A program made the position numbers and the translations under genes. The notes below the pieces were generated by a model, which saw only the letters and a list, made by a program, of their open reading frames with translations, had not been told where the DNA came from and searched no databases. A stretch of DNA of 64,000 nucleotides. It comes from Vitellaria paradoxa (lineage: Eukaryota > Streptophyta > Magnoliopsida > Ericales > Sapotaceae). The DNA is taken from contig CM034237.1 of NCBI GenBank assembly GCA_019916065.1, positions 46,644,367-46,708,366 on the forward strand. The letters run 5' to 3'. Shown here in pieces: positions 1 to 13,526 of the stretch. Each line of letters begins with the position of its first letter. The stretch's first letter is position 1.

Positions 1-1511
1 TATTTGACTCATTTTTACCTTTATTAACATATATATAATAAACATATATATAGGTCTGTTTGGATGCTCAAATTTTTCTAAAGAATTTCAAAACATTACA
101 AAAATTTTTAAATCCCTTCAATAAAATTTCATCATGTATTTACTTTAATCTCACATTAACACTACCTTTTGATTTTTTTTAAGTGTTTTTTTGCCACTCT
201 AAACTCCCTTATATATATGTATATATATGTAGCAACCGCGGACCTCGAGGGAGAGCTCAAAGGAAAAAATAAAATTTAAAAATTTTATCTATTAAATATA
301 ATTAATATTTTAAAAACAATTATATTAATTAATAACTTATTCATCCTCTTAAATTATAAAAGGTATTATCTTATTCTATTAAAATATGAAAAATTCTCCT
401 TTTCGCCCTTTCGCTAAAATTTATGATTCCACAGCCTTTTGGAATAGTTGACGGGCAAAGCATGATAAGACACATCAGCAATCAACCACAACCGGGGGTT
501 TGGTGCCATATTTAGCCATTCTTCTCTCTTAACCTTTTAGGATAATAATATTAATTACCGGTTGGTTTAGGTTTGGCACCGTCTGTAATCAATATTAACT
601 CTAAAATATGCTTAATGGAAAATCTTGATCGATATGTCCAAATTTCTATCCGTAAGCATATAGCACCAATCCCATAATAAAGCCAGTCATAAAAAAAGAC
701 ATATATTTATCTATCTATCTATATATATATATATATAATACTACTCTATAAAAAAATTTTATAAGAATTAAAAATTTAAAAATATAACTTTTAACTCAGA
801 AAAAATAAATTTCAACTTCATTATTCCTTCATCCAAAATGAGATGAAGAAACTAATAAAAGGGCTGTTTTGGACGAGAAATTAGTTTAAATATATCTCGT
901 CTTATAAATTGATTGTCTGGATAATTTTCGTATTAATATAATTAAAGATAATATTATTTTACAAATATTTAAGTGATATTTGATTTATTTTTTTATTTTC
1001 TGTTTTCTATTTTTATCCATTTTATGTTTTAAAAATCATAAAACAAAAAAATAGAAAATGCCCTATCTTCTTTACTTTGAGATTTTCTTATTTTTTATCA
1101 AAAATGTTCAAAATGATTTTTTGTTATTTTTCATTTTATGTGTAAATTCATTTTTTGTTTTCTAAAATAAATTTTAAAAACGTAAGTAATCAAATGCATT
1201 TTATCTATTTTTTTATTTTTAAAACTACAAATTGATAAATGTGCACAAAACAAAAAAAATAAAAAATAAAAACAAAAATAAAAGAATACACCAAATGACA
1301 TCTTAAGTTTCAATCACAAAAAAATTATTTTTGTACTCATGGTGACTGAAAATAATTTTTATCGCGTGTGTGGGGAAAATCCGAGAGGGAGCGTGCCTCG
1401 TTCTGCCCCTTTTTGCTTGAGTAATTTACAAGCCATGCATGCAACATTCTTCGTCCGCAATTATTATTATTATTATTTTGTTTTCACAAATTAATTATGG
1501 CCTGCCAACTA
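1..1511. other. AT-rich intergenic DNA
   Basis: No gene is supported. The stretch holds AT microsatellites (about 721-738) and a partial element starting near 52 with a GTCTGTTTGGATG-type end, related to the terminal-inverted-repeat elements found elsewhere in the window. The short open frames here are low-complexity. Confidence 0.6.
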
Positions 1512-1851
1512 AGGGACCGTTTGGCAACTCAAAAAAATATCAAAAGTTACATTTTGTAACTTTTGGTGTGTTTGGCAAGATCATAAATTTTCTCACTTTT
1601 TTGATTTGCTACAGTAAAAAGTACACTCCATAATTACAACTTTTTTGATTTGTTACAGTAAAAAACATACCAAACATCCAAAAGTTACTACTTTTTTTCT
1701 TTGCTACAGTAAAAAATTTACCAAACACTCAAAAATTACTAAAAATACTAAAAATTCCACTTGGTTCAACCAAACACACAAAAAAATACAAAAAAAAAAA
1801 ATACTCAAAAAATTACCAAAATTTAAATTTTTTTGAACTTCCAAACACCCT
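1512..1851. mobile_element. MITE with CTA target-site duplication
   Basis: The ends are imperfect inverted repeats: AGGGACCGTTTGGCAACTC on the left, and on the right a sequence whose reverse complement begins AGGGTGTTTGGAAGTTC. The 3-bp word CTA flanks both sides (1509-1511 and 1852-1854). The interior is AT-rich with repeated KYSKK-type junk codons and no transposase. The 3-bp duplication and G-rich start suggest a PIF/Harbinger-like non-autonomous element, but the superfamily is inferred. Confidence 0.65.
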
Positions 1852-2635
1852 CTAATTTACTGGTAATTAGTTATTGAAATATTTGCAAGTTGACCTTGAC
1901 AATCTTTTTCACCTCACACAACAATCCTCCTTCCTTCAAATTCAGACGCGCAGAATCAATACATTGAATTTTATTTTAGAATTTACACTTTTTGAATTAT
2001 GGCAATTGCGCATGTATGCATTTTGTTACACATGGTGAATTTTTGTGAATCTTCATTCGATACTTTTAAGAAATAAAAATGTAAAATCAACTATTTTTAT
2101 ATATATTATATCATAAGGTTCACTGTTGTATATATACTGTATGTACTCTATTATAAGATTAGGATTAAATATTTTCAAATAATTTATTTGCATTGGGATA
2201 TACCAATTATGAGATCACACATTCAGTGTTATTTTACTGGAAATTAATGCAGGAGACAATGTTTTTATTTTTTTTTACCTTTTTACTTATTAAAAAATAG
2301 CCATTGTTGAAAATAAGGCACAGGAGTAAAATTAAGGATAATTTTACAACTTGTTTTCGAATTAAATTAAAATATTTTAATAAAATAAATCATCTTAATA
2401 TGTAATAATTATTCATTAGAAAATAATTTGATTAAATAAAACAAATCATTAATTTTAATAATAAACTGTTGTTTATTAAAAAAAAATTTTTAATTTAATA
2501 CATATATTGTTGCAATAAATTATTTTAATAACTAATTATTATTTACGAAACGTAATTTTCACAAGTTTATTTTTTTAAGGTATAAAGGGTATTTTATTTA
2601 TTTAATCTCTAGGAGTTGCTATATAGGGCTCGTTT

Positions 2636-2784
2636 GGAGCTACAAAAAAAAAAATTAAAAAACTTCACAAAATTTCAAAAGTTTTCAAATTTCTCCAATC
2701 ATAATTTGTCACCTATCATTTTTACATCGCATCAAGCCCATCCATTAATTTTTTTTTTATTTTTTTGAGACTCTAAACACACCC
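2636..2784. mobile_element. Short MITE with ATA target-site duplication
   Basis: It starts GGGCTCGTTTGGAGCTAC and ends with the near-complement CTCTAAACACACCC. ATA is duplicated at 2633-2635 and 2785-2787. The 149-bp AT-rich interior has no coding capacity. The terminal word matches the 42.4-kb element, so it belongs to the same broad family. Confidence 0.65.
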
Positions 2785-2787
2785 ATA

Positions 2788-5651
2788 TACAATATTCACT
2801 TTGAAGTATATATATATATACCACATCTGTGTGGCAGATGGCATTACATTAGAATATTTCATTACGGGTTCAAAAATACAACTGGACACAAGTTGTATTA
2901 TTCCATCATAATGCCATATTCTGTCCCACTCTTTATCCCTCCAAATAAACATGGCTTAAGGTATCCCAGTAATTAGTTAAAAATTAATATAATTATTCAA
3001 TCATTCATAAATTAATGTTTTCAAATGATCACTCAGTAAAGGGTTTAGGTTTCGTCTTGAAATTACTTAGACGTCATTTTGATTTGTTTTTTATTTTTCA
3101 TTTTTATTTTTTGTTTTGAACGCATTTATTTAAAAATAAGGAAAACAATTAAAACACATTTGGTTATTTATGTTTTTAAAAATTTATTTCAAAAAATAGA
3201 AAATGAATTTACATATGAAGTGGTTATTTATGTTTTTAAAAATTTATTTCAGAAAATAGAAAATGAATTTATATATGAAGTGAAAGATAGTAAAAAAAAA
3301 AATTTTTTTTGAGCGTTTTTAATTCAAAATAAAAAAAATCTTAAAAAAAATGAAATATTTTTTATTTTCTTATTTTGAGATTTTAAAATATAAAACACAT
3401 AAAGTAAAAAAATAGAAAAATAAATGAATTAAAGAGCTCAAGAAAACGATATATACATATATGATATATTTCACCTATATATATATATATATATTTCCAA
3501 CAAAATTGAAACTGTTTTCACTGCCAATGCCCTTGCTAATTCCACCCCGATCGGTATCTTATAATGTAAATCACATAAACTAAGGATTATTTTGGCGCAG
3601 TTTCAAAAAAAAAATATATATATATATATTTAAGTTGAGGGTAATATAAAGTATTAACGTAAATAAATATATGTATACATATAAAGTCGTATGCATGAAC
3701 AAGCATGCGAAGCCTAGCTAATCATGCATGAAGCAGAGTCACCTCACCTACATTGAAAGTTTGGTAAAAATGATAGTAACGGCTTTTCGGAAGTCAATTT
3801 GGGTGCATACTGCTCATCTCAATAATTATTTCACAAGTCAATTTATTTTTTATTTTTACTTATATAGCGTAAATTAATTAAACTAATTGAGTTTCATTAC
3901 GCAGGCCGAAAGGCACACATTTAAGATACATGGAGGCTCTTTGGTTCTTTATAAAATAAAATAAAATAAATCTCCACAAAACTTAAATCTTTTTATTCAT
4001 AACATGAATTACGAAATTACAATTTTTATAAATTTATACTAATTTATACAACTTCAAATACACCCATATGTAGTTAAAACCAGTCACATTTAAGCTGTAC
4101 TTGAGAAGTTAGTCAATTCTTGGTTACTTACTTTTTTTTTGATTATTTTTAAAATATCAATTTTTCTCTCTTAAATTTTAAAATCATAAAGAATAAAAAT
4201 ATCAAATTAACAAAAATTAAAAAATTAACTTTTTTCCTTCTTAAACACACCAAAAAAAAATAATTTTTTTAATAATTGACTAGTAGTCAGTTAAATAAAT
4301 AAATATATATAAGTCTTAATATACTTCCACATATTTTATATACTTGACAACGAAGTTAAAATAAAATACATATATTAGCATGTATATATCAATTAATTTA
4401 CAAACTGTGAATGATTTAATTTACAAACTGTCAGATGAAATCATTGAAGAAAAAAGGGAAAAAAAGAGTGACTAGCTAACAAATCCCTTTTTTTTTTTTT
4501 TTAAACTTTATTTTTAACCTAAACAACTATATATACTCAACGCAATAGATTAGCAAAAGCATGCAATTCTTGGACCTTAAAAGTAATTAATTAATTAATT
4601 AATTGAAGGTCATTGTTGAGAGGTCCACAGTAACTACTTTTATTTGTAAAATATTTACTCAATATAAAAATTAAGTTAGTAGCTTTCACAAAAACATGCC
4701 TTCTAAGCTGATAATAATGTAACAAAAATAATATATTTTTTTCAGAAATTATTATTATTATTATTATGGATGAGAGTGATGGAACATGACAGCTTCTGGC
4801 CGTCCAAAAGAGGGACATTTTGGATCCTTGTGTGAAAAGGTTGAAAAAAATAATAAAAAGAAAAGGTTGAATGAGTCAGATTAGGTGGTGTAGCAAGCAA
4901 TTGCTGCATCATTACATATACTTAAAACAAACATCCTGATGTTAGGTCGGTATCTAACCTCTATTAAAGATCACTTTGGTTTGATTCTGTCTCGTTATCC
5001 CCCTTTTTTTTTCCCCTGATACATATATATATATATATATGCATTTAATATATATATATATATATATGCATTTAAGTTTATGGATCTAAACGTTATAGTA
5101 AACGAGTTACAAGTTGTGTTCAAAATGGATTTGATTTTCTCAAAGAGACAAGTTATTAAGTATTCAACTGGCCAAATATTTGGTTTATTCTATAAACATA
5201 TATACTAGTAGTTCAGAGAAAAAAAAATGCATTAATTTAGGTTATATTTGGAGCATGAATTAGTGGAGAGGAGGTAAAAGTAAAGACAAAGAGTGGAAAC
5301 GTTAGGTAAAATGAAAAAAAAGTTGAATTTATTTAATTTTTTTATTGAGTTAGAAAAATAATACTAAAATAAATAGATACTTGTCAACAGAATTTAACTT
5401 TTTACTTGGTTAAGTGTATAAAAATTACACAAATTATAAATTTTATTTTCTCTATATTTTTTCTTTCCTTTCTTTTCCTTTACAAATCAATATTCCAAAA
5501 ATAGCATAAGTATCTGTTACAATTCATGCAATCTAGCTATCTAAAATGCATCTAAATTCCCCAAAATAGCACCCTTTTCAGAGATAAATTTGGAAGTACT
5601 TAATTTGATCGCTAAAGAGCTTGATTGTCGTTGAAAATTTTCTAAAATAAT
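2788..5651. other. AT-rich intergenic DNA
   Basis: Apart from the 60-bp duplication, this contains an element-like block at about 3928-4065 with an outward GGAGGCTCTTTGG / CAAATACACCC pair, a duplicated (AT)n-GCATTTAA block at about 5023-5074, and ATTA/AATT simple repeats near 4588-4602 and 4747-4766. No gene was recognised. Confidence 0.55.
3161..3280. repeat. 60-bp tandem duplication
   Basis: Two head-to-tail copies of exactly 60 bp (3161-3220 and 3221-3280) differ at only a few bases. The unit begins TGGTTATTTATG. There is no associated gene. Confidence 0.9.
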
Positions 5652-5654
5652 TAA

Positions 5655-6085
5655 GGGTTGGTTTGACACAACAAAAACTCTAAAAAAAACATTGAAAATC
5701 TCTAAAATTCTCTAACACATTTTGTACTCCTCGTACTTTGTAAAATTTCTGTAAATTTATATATATCTACATATTCCAACAAATTTTTACAAATTCTAAT
5801 CAATTTTTTACAAATCTCAATAACATTCAACAAACTCCAATAATTTTTCTACAATTTTCAAAAACTTTTTAACTACTTCAACAAATTCTGACATAAAATC
5901 ATTTGGGCAGAACCAAAAATACCGCTCGGACGGTTTCTCTCTCCAAAAAATCGACGTAAAAATCAAAAAGTTTTACTATTTATTTTTGAAAAACATGATT
6001 TGGTGGTTGCACACCAAATATAAAAAGCTTCCCAAACTATATTTTTTACTATTTTTTGTTATTTTTTGCTGCGCCAAATGCGACC
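5655..6085. mobile_element. Harbinger-like MITE, copy 1 (TAA duplication)
   Basis: TAA is duplicated at 5652-5654 and 6086-6088. The left end GGGTTGGTTTGACACAAC pairs with the right end, whose reverse complement begins GGTCGCATTTGGCGCAGC. It is colinear over its whole length with the element at 41514-41967, including the internal GTTTCTYTCTC block, so it is a true interspersed family. There is no transposase. A TAA duplication is typical of PIF/Harbinger derivatives. Confidence 0.75.
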
Positions 6086-6088
6086 TAA

Positions 6089-8243
6089 ATTCAAAGGTGA
6101 ATATGCTGGTCGGGGTCGGGTTGACGCGAGGAGAAATCAGAGGCAGGTCCTAAAATTAACTTATGGGGGGGGGGGGTGGAGGTGGAGCATTGGCTCCCCG
6201 GTGGGGGGAATTTAATGCTCTTGAAATTCAATTAGTACTGCAATTCTTGCAATGTACTCCTCTAACGCAGAGTGGGACTATTAGAGGCAATGAATGAATT
6301 GATCTCTGAGTCTCATCCACTGGCAAAATGTCCTACCCCCCATGTGAAGCATATAATTGAAGTGTATAGAGAATTACAAACTAACAAACAACATGATGTG
6401 GTTATGGGGGCCAGCTGATGGAGCATCAAGGACATAATAATCCATCTTTTGAGAAGCCATTTCGGCAGAGTTTTGGATTGGCATCGATGATAGCAACCAA
6501 ATGCTACCCACCTCACCTGCATTATTTAGTACTTTCAGAACAGATCAAAATAGCAAACGAGCCTCCTCTCTTCTACCCCTCACATGTGAATTATGTTATG
6601 GTCTTTGGTATTTTTGCTTGTTGACCCTTTTATGAAAATGAAGCCAGAAAATTAAATAGATATACAAAAAAAAAAAAAAATGTAACTCCAAGCAGCTTGA
6701 GTGACGACGGAGAATGAGATAAGTGGAAAGTAAAGAGTGAATGTATAATAAGTGCTATGAACTGATTGACCCCATTTCTTGACTAAGAGAAGGAATTATA
6801 ATTCCCGCCAGACTGTTTTGTGTGATTATTTTCACAAGGCATAATCACTAACACCATTTTGTGTTATGATTCTTGTAAGAACATTAGTTTCTGCTCGATA
6901 CACTTCTCATTAGAAATGATTTCCAATATTAATGACCAGCACATGCTGCATTGTAAAAGCAGAGAAAACAGGAGAAGAGAGAGCTAGATAACATACATAT
7001 ATATATATAGATTATGCTCACTCCCTAAGAGTAAGCAAAAATGATTTGAACTCCCTATGTTTGAAACATTCGGCTAATCTAATTAGATCCCACTAAATAA
7101 CGTATTAAGCATGCAAATGACTACCGCCACTGTTCTTTCCTTCGAAGGCCTGGACTGCACTTAATTAGCAGCAAGGCTCCATTTGGATAATTATGAATTT
7201 TAAATAAATAAATTTGAGATTATATTTTATTAAAATATGAGAGATATAGCTAGGATTTGCAATTCGACTTGAGTTGACATAAAATTTTGAGTTCGTGTGA
7301 TATAAAATGGAGTTACAAAAGTTTAAAACATAAATTATAAAAATTTGAACTTGACTAAATTTGAAAAAAAAAATTACGTTATAAAAAAATTTTGGGGGAC
7401 CCCCCTATATGACAGCTCGGGTAAGACCCATTGTGCATTCGTCACTGGATATAGTTGATATAGGTAAAAATATATGAAAAATTTTCAATAATTACCTTAA
7501 AGTATTGTAAAGTCAAATATTATAAAAAAAAATTCAAATAATGATTTTTTTGTGTTAATTTCAAAAATATCATAATTTATTATATTAAATTATAAAGTTC
7601 TTATAAAATTGATATTTAAATTAACAAAATTATATTAAAGGGAGTCCTGAAAAAGAAAAAAAAAAAGAATTAGGAGTGCGATGAAAGCAAATTAATTGGT
7701 GCAACATTTCTTAGGCGAAAGAGGAAATTGATGGACAAAAAGAAGCTATAATAGGTGTTGTTTGTGGGGTTTGCCTTTGAACCACTTAGTCTAGCAGATG
7801 GGCTATAATGATTAATCAGATACCTCAGATATTAAAGATAGCATCACAATTGGCTGCCTGTGATGATGAGATTTCTCTATGCATTCCTCACCAAATTAAC
7901 TTTGTGGCTGTGCTCGAAACTTTTGCGACCTGCGCGGGCCCTACTGGATTTCAGGCTTTGATTCAACTAGGATATGGCAATGCTTAAAGCAGGGCCCATC
8001 GTGGTCCTCCCATCGATGGTAAAGTAAGCAAGACCTCCACCCCACTTAATTTAAACCCAGAACGCTGATTCATTTTAATGCTTTTTATGGTAAAATCTTA
8101 TGACCTATGTGATGATTGAGTGAGTCTTATACCAAAGTCGAGCTGTTCATGAACATTAGTAATCTATTATATTATAATTAAAAAAAAAAAAAAACCAACG
8201 ATATGCAAGTTTTCCCGAGTTACAGGAAATAATCTGTACTTAT

Positions 8244-8288
<45 letters not shown>

Positions 8289-11200
8289 TAACTAAATGTT
8301 TCAAATTTATTATTAACATAAAAATATTATATATATGTAGTCATTTTGGGAGGGTGCTCAAATACATGACTCACATTCACAAGACTGACATTTGGCAACC
8401 ATCCAAGTCACTACTTGTTCTTATCACGTCTGATAAAGGCACAGATAATACCCTTTCCCCACTACACATTACGGCGCTAGTCCAGTTTGCTTCACGATAT
8501 ATCATGGTTCTGATTTATCCTGTCTCATTATCCATGATACCCAGATCATGGCCTGTATCGTCCTTTACAGAAAGACCACATGTGCCTAAAAAGTTATAAA
8601 TAAGAGATGGACGAAGAAAAAGGTAAGCACTGTTTGCTTTACAAAAATTCTGTCAAAATTACTTCCGACCTTCTACTTTTCCTGCACACCATCTAATTTG
8701 ACTGTTGGGAGTGCTTTTGGTTGAATACCACCAGACCGTTAGTTTTGTTTCAGGATTCAACGAGGGAGCAAGAAGTTGAAGTGTTCTTGTAGATCAAGCA
8801 ACTGTCCAATCAGATCGTCAACATTACTCCTGTTAGTTAAACATGCCAAAGGAATTTATTAGATTTTTAATACTCTAATTTTTTTATTATTGATAAAAAA
8901 AATTAACTTAGTCAAGAGTAATAGTAATAGAATGAGGTCAGGATTAGTAACTTTTCAAAATAAGAAGAGTGTATGTAAATTTTAAATATTGAGAGAGTAT
9001 ATACGTAATTAGTTTAACGTTTATAGGAGGTGTGTGTAATTTACTCTATTTTTTTTTTTTTTTCCTCCTTCCATCGGTAAGTCATATGTTAGCAAGCATA
9101 CGATTGATTTGACAACAGCTGGCCCAAAACACAACGCTTTACAGCAAGCCCAGTCCACCGGAAGCGGATAGGAGGGGGGATGGCTTGTCCCTTGGGATGT
9201 GTAAGCGTGCTTTGTTGGGCTTCAAGAATTGATCTCAATTTTTAGTTTCGTTCAGTTCAAAACGTAAAATGGTAATTGGAGCTGAATTTTCTTTATTGAA
9301 AAAAAAAAAAAAAAAAAAAAAAACAAACAAATGAAACCATATATATAGCATAAGTATACATGGTACCACATAAAGAGTGATACTGTATTTCCTATGTTTA
9401 GATTAACTTCCTAATACAAAATTTTAAAATTATTTTCTTTAGTCTCTTACCAAATTACGTCTCTTATCTCCCAAACTCTATATCGTACCAATTAAATATC
9501 AAAAAAATATTTTCACATAAAAAAATAATCTCATTTTAAATTTAATCCCATACAACCACGCATATTAACCATGAAATTATTTATTTTTCATGATTCAATC
9601 TTCTCAGTCAAACGTTTTTTTATTTTTCTCATCCTTTAATGGATCATTGCCCTCGCATTACTTTTTTTTTTTTAATTCAATATTGCCCTTCCTCCCATTT
9701 TATTGAGTTTAGTTAGTCTTCCTTTAATAGCTATATATTTCATTATTTCAAAATTTAATTTTATAATATAATAAAATAGATTAAAAATATTTAGGAATTT
9801 ACTTTGTAATTAAACAAACTTAAATACATTTATTTAAAATATTGGAATGAACAATAATATATATATACGTGTATAATCTAATATGTCATTGACTCTTTCA
9901 AAAGAATCCAAAAATCCATATCTCACACGCTCCAAGATGCTTATATCCGTTTCCCCATCGTGTTTTCCCGTAACTGAGTTGATTTCTATTAACCAATTTC
10001 CACAAACTGTCCCACTCGTCGATGATAATGGGACCGTTTGATGTTAAATAAATAAATAAATATATATATATTTATATATATATATATATATATATAAATC
10101 TGTAAATTTTTACAAATACAAATTACGAGATTGTAAAATTTAAAATTTTTACTCACTATACAAAACACGAAATATTAACTTTTACAAATTTATATAAGTC
10201 CAAACGCACCAAATATGTCTATTGATTCCAATTGACGCCAGTGACTTTGTGTAAAGAGTTATTCCTATCTATAATTTTTTTCTTTTCTATTCAACTCTTA
10301 CATTAGTACATGATATATATAGAATGATAAAAAGTGAGAAAAAATAAAATAAATTATAATTTATAATTTGTGCAGTAAAATAAAAATTAAATAATTTTTA
10401 AATTTTTTAATATTTTTTTACCATTTTTAAAATTTTTTTGTCACCTCAAACATACTCATAGTTGGTTGATCTTATAAAAGACAACATCATTTAAAAGTAG
10501 ATCAAACTACTAAAATTGCAAAAATATTTACTGTTGATCTATTTAATTTAAGTGAATAAGATGTATTTTAAAATCTATAAAACCTCATTTGGAAAAATTC
10601 CTACCCTAGAATTTATTTGAATTTTAAGATAAAGAATTGATTTCGTTTGATTTGATTTCATAAGTAAAAATTTTATTTTGAACATATTTTAAATTTAAGA
10701 ATTAAATTGATTTGATTTAAGATAAATATTAAATTTGACTATATTAATAAAAAATACGATAAATATGATATATAAGGATAAAGTTGTCTACTTATTTAAA
10801 TGGTTAAAGAAAATAATAAATTCTCATCAAATTTTATTGTCTTGAATTAGATTTTAAATGTTATAGAATCTTAAAATTTAAATTATGAAATGAAATCAAA
10901 TTTAACTCATAAAAATTTATTTATTTTCTAAATATAAGAATTAGTGAGAATTGTCATCAAATGAAATCAAATAAATTTACCATTTTAAACAAAGTGTAAA
11001 ATAAAAAAAATATATATATATATTAAATTTTGATTATAAAAATCACATATGAAGAAAGAATCTACCTCGAAGCCAACTTCTAATCTTTACCTAGACTAGT
11101 TAACTCTTTAGATGTCTCTTCAGTCATGGCATTGCTCTTGGCAGTTACATTAATTAGGTAACTTAAAATAAGTTTTAACTTATTTTCAACCACATTTTCT

Positions 11201-11935
11201 CCTCATATGATTTTCTTTTTTATAAAAGTTAATTTTCTTTCTACATTTTGATAGTTTTTAGATATGTCTGTTCGTATTTTAAAAAAATATAAAATACTTA
11301 AAATTAAGATAACTCAAGTACAGATGAAAAAATCGACTTATATGAGAGAGAAAAAAAAATTAACTTATTTCTCTCAAACTCAAATTAAATAAAATACGAA
11401 CAACATACTTCAAATTATAAAAATGAAAAAAATAACATAAAAAAAAAATAAATAAACCAGCTTGACAAAAATGGCAAGTTTACTGATTGCCATGATAAAA
11501 GCCCAGTCAATTGTCAATTAATCAGTCAACAACTTGACCAAACCAGCTTGAGAGACCATGTCCAACACCAAGCGCCAGAAATTCAACACCAAACCCTTTA
11601 TTTTTAGCATGCAAATGCATGACTAAACTTCAAGTTAGTCTCCTCTGCTGAGTAGCTCACCAAAAAATTAGTTTTTTTTTTTTTTTTTTATCTCTTATAT
11701 GAATTTTTTATTAAATTTTAATTTGACTTGGTAGTTTTTAAATAAAAAAGAAAAAGTAAAAAAATTACGTTTGGACTAAAAATTAATTTTATATTAATAC
11801 ATGAATTTTTTCTAGTTTAAAGCATTTTTTATTGAGTTATCCTCACCATTCAGTGAAAGCAAATTATTAAAGCAAGCGCGATCCAAGATACATAGCTGCA
11901 GACTTTTCACATAAGTCAAGTAGATTTTTCATTTA
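6089..11935. other. Intergenic DNA with less AT-rich islands
   Basis: Three islands (about 6240-6660, 7690-8160 and 8340-8830) have more balanced composition than the surroundings but no recognisable protein. Open frames of 68-81 codons there have no motif I know. They could be old gene or LTR remnants, or non-coding transcripts. The rest is AT-rich with (AT)n tracts at 8251-8286 and 10061-10095. A TIR-type element at about 10030-10210 has a GGGACCGTTTG / CAAACGCACC pair. Confidence 0.5.
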
Positions 11936-11937
11936 AA

Positions 11938-12012
11938 AAAAAAAAATAAGGAATGAGTTGAGTTTTCACCACATCGAGTATAACCGGAATTGAACCCCTC
12001 TGCTGCCGGCGG
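11938..12012 (-). mobile_element. Probable SINE 3' fragment
   Basis: On the minus strand a B-box-like word GGGGTTCAATTCC is followed within about 70 bases by an A-rich tail (the T-rich complement appears as an A-run at 11936-11947). The A box is not convincing and no duplication was found, so only a fragment is claimed. Confidence 0.3.
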
Positions 12013-13223
12013 ACACTTAAAAAAATATTATTTTTTTTAATTTAAAAGTTAATAAATAGATCGCGTGATTTGAATTAAAGTGTAAAATTGGTTGAATCAG
12101 TTAATTTGTGCCTTGTGAATCAAAATTGGCCGGGAAAAAATAATTTTTACAAAATAAATAGGTAAAAGTAAACTTTATTTTTTTTGTTACAGTAAAACAT
12201 TAAATTAAAAAAAAAAAGACTCAATTTGTTTCAATTTTTTTTTGAGCAATGTGTTTTATATGAGTACATATCATCTTATATAGTGCATCTGTGCATCTAG
12301 CACAATTTAGTTAAATTTAATTTTTTTAATAATTTTATATTTTAATCCAAATCACAAAAATTATGTGTTAACTTCTAAATAAAAAAAATTATATATATAT
12401 ATATATATATTTTCACCCAAACCACAAAAGGTTAAGTGTTAAAAAATAAAATAAAAAAAAAAAACTTAGTTCTCCAATCTTGTCTTACAAAATACTTGTC
12501 TTCAGACGCGTCTTCTCATACAACATTATTCTCCAATTAGTGACGGATCCGGAATTGGTAACTGGGGAGTAAGTTTGAAAAATTATGATGAAAAAAAAAA
12601 AAAAAGATTATTAAAGGGTGGGACGGGTTCAGAATTTATAATTAATAAAAAAATTATATTTATAAAATAAACAGAAACAAAAATAAAACAACAGTAAAAA
12701 AGTTAAAAATTTAATAATAATAAGATAAAAGTAAAATTTATAAATAAACGAGAACAAAATTAATAATTTTTGAGTAATTTTTTAAATCAATCGGGCTTTC
12801 TTCGATTCGACGACGAATACGTAGGAGTTTTAAAAAATTTGAAAGGCGAACGTTAAGCAATAATCGAAATTTTGCACTTAAATATTTAGGCAATGCATAC
12901 TTTCTCTATACAAAATATTTAAAATACAATTAAAAAAATATTTCTCTAATTTACCAATCTCATGATTAAGATTACTACACTTGTCTCTGGCTCTCTGGCT
13001 CTCTGGCTCTGCTCTCTCTTCCAAAGTAAATTTAGATTAGAGGCATCCAAAATTTATCAGATTGATCAACGTAATCCAATAATTTCTCATCTATCTCTGT
13101 CAAAGTATCATCAACATATACTAATTACATAATTTAATTGAAAACGAACTACTAAAATTTAAAGAGATTCTGATAAAAAGTTACCATAAAGAGCTGAACC
13201 GTATAAAAAGAACAGGCCTGGTT
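12013..13223. other. Intergenic DNA downstream of the DnaJ-type gene
   Basis: AT-rich sequence with (AT)n at about 12391-12410 and a CTCTGG triplication near 12985-13010. It includes the 3' flank of the minus-strand gene that ends at 13224. No other gene was seen. Confidence 0.5.
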
Positions 13224-13526
13224 CTATGCCGGACCCTTCGGAGGACGAACAGAGAGCTGAACCGGGATGGGCCTGCCGGTACCCGTCCCTCCGCAGCTAC
13301 TACACCCCATGCGACCCGACCCGGCGCAAGTTCGGCAGCCAACGTCGCCGTCGGACCAGCGAGAACAGAGGCAAGCGACCCGGCCCGTGCCGTTGCAGCT
13401 TGGACACCTGGGGAGCTGACCCGAACCCATCATCGGCTTCTGATGGTCCATAACCGACTTGACGAGAGCCGCCCCGGCCAGCACGCTCAGACCCGTCGCC
13501 AGCTGCGTCAACACAACCGGACCCAT
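13224..13526 (-). CDS. Small DnaJ-type cysteine-rich zinc-finger protein
   Basis: A single-exon 100-residue protein. Residues 4-24 form a hydrophobic N-terminal helix that could be a membrane anchor or organelle-targeting segment. Residues 41-83 carry the CxxCxGxG modules of the DnaJ central zinc finger: CPSCNGTG at 41, CRTCAGSG at 64 and CSSCGGTG at 75, plus a CLC pair near 52. There is no J domain. Small free-standing DnaJ-zinc-finger proteins in plants (the BSD2-like group) usually act as chaperone or assembly factors, often in plastids, but the substrate of this one cannot be read from sequence. GC content is far above the flanks. The likely 5' UTR upstream on the minus strand contains GA repeats (13583-13600 and further out), common in plant leaders. 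Function is inferred from the domain only. Confidence 0.85.
   Translation of the reverse strand: MGPVVLTQLATGLSVLAGAALVKSVMDHQKPMMGSGQLPRCPSCNGTGRVACLCSRWSDGDVGCRTCAGSGRMGCSSCGGTGTGRPIPVQLSVRPPKGPA

Noticed and set aside
6313..6624. Overlapping 68-69-codon frames as a small gene
   Set aside because: No motif, no supporting splice sites, and open frames on both strands of the same length; treated as an unassigned island.
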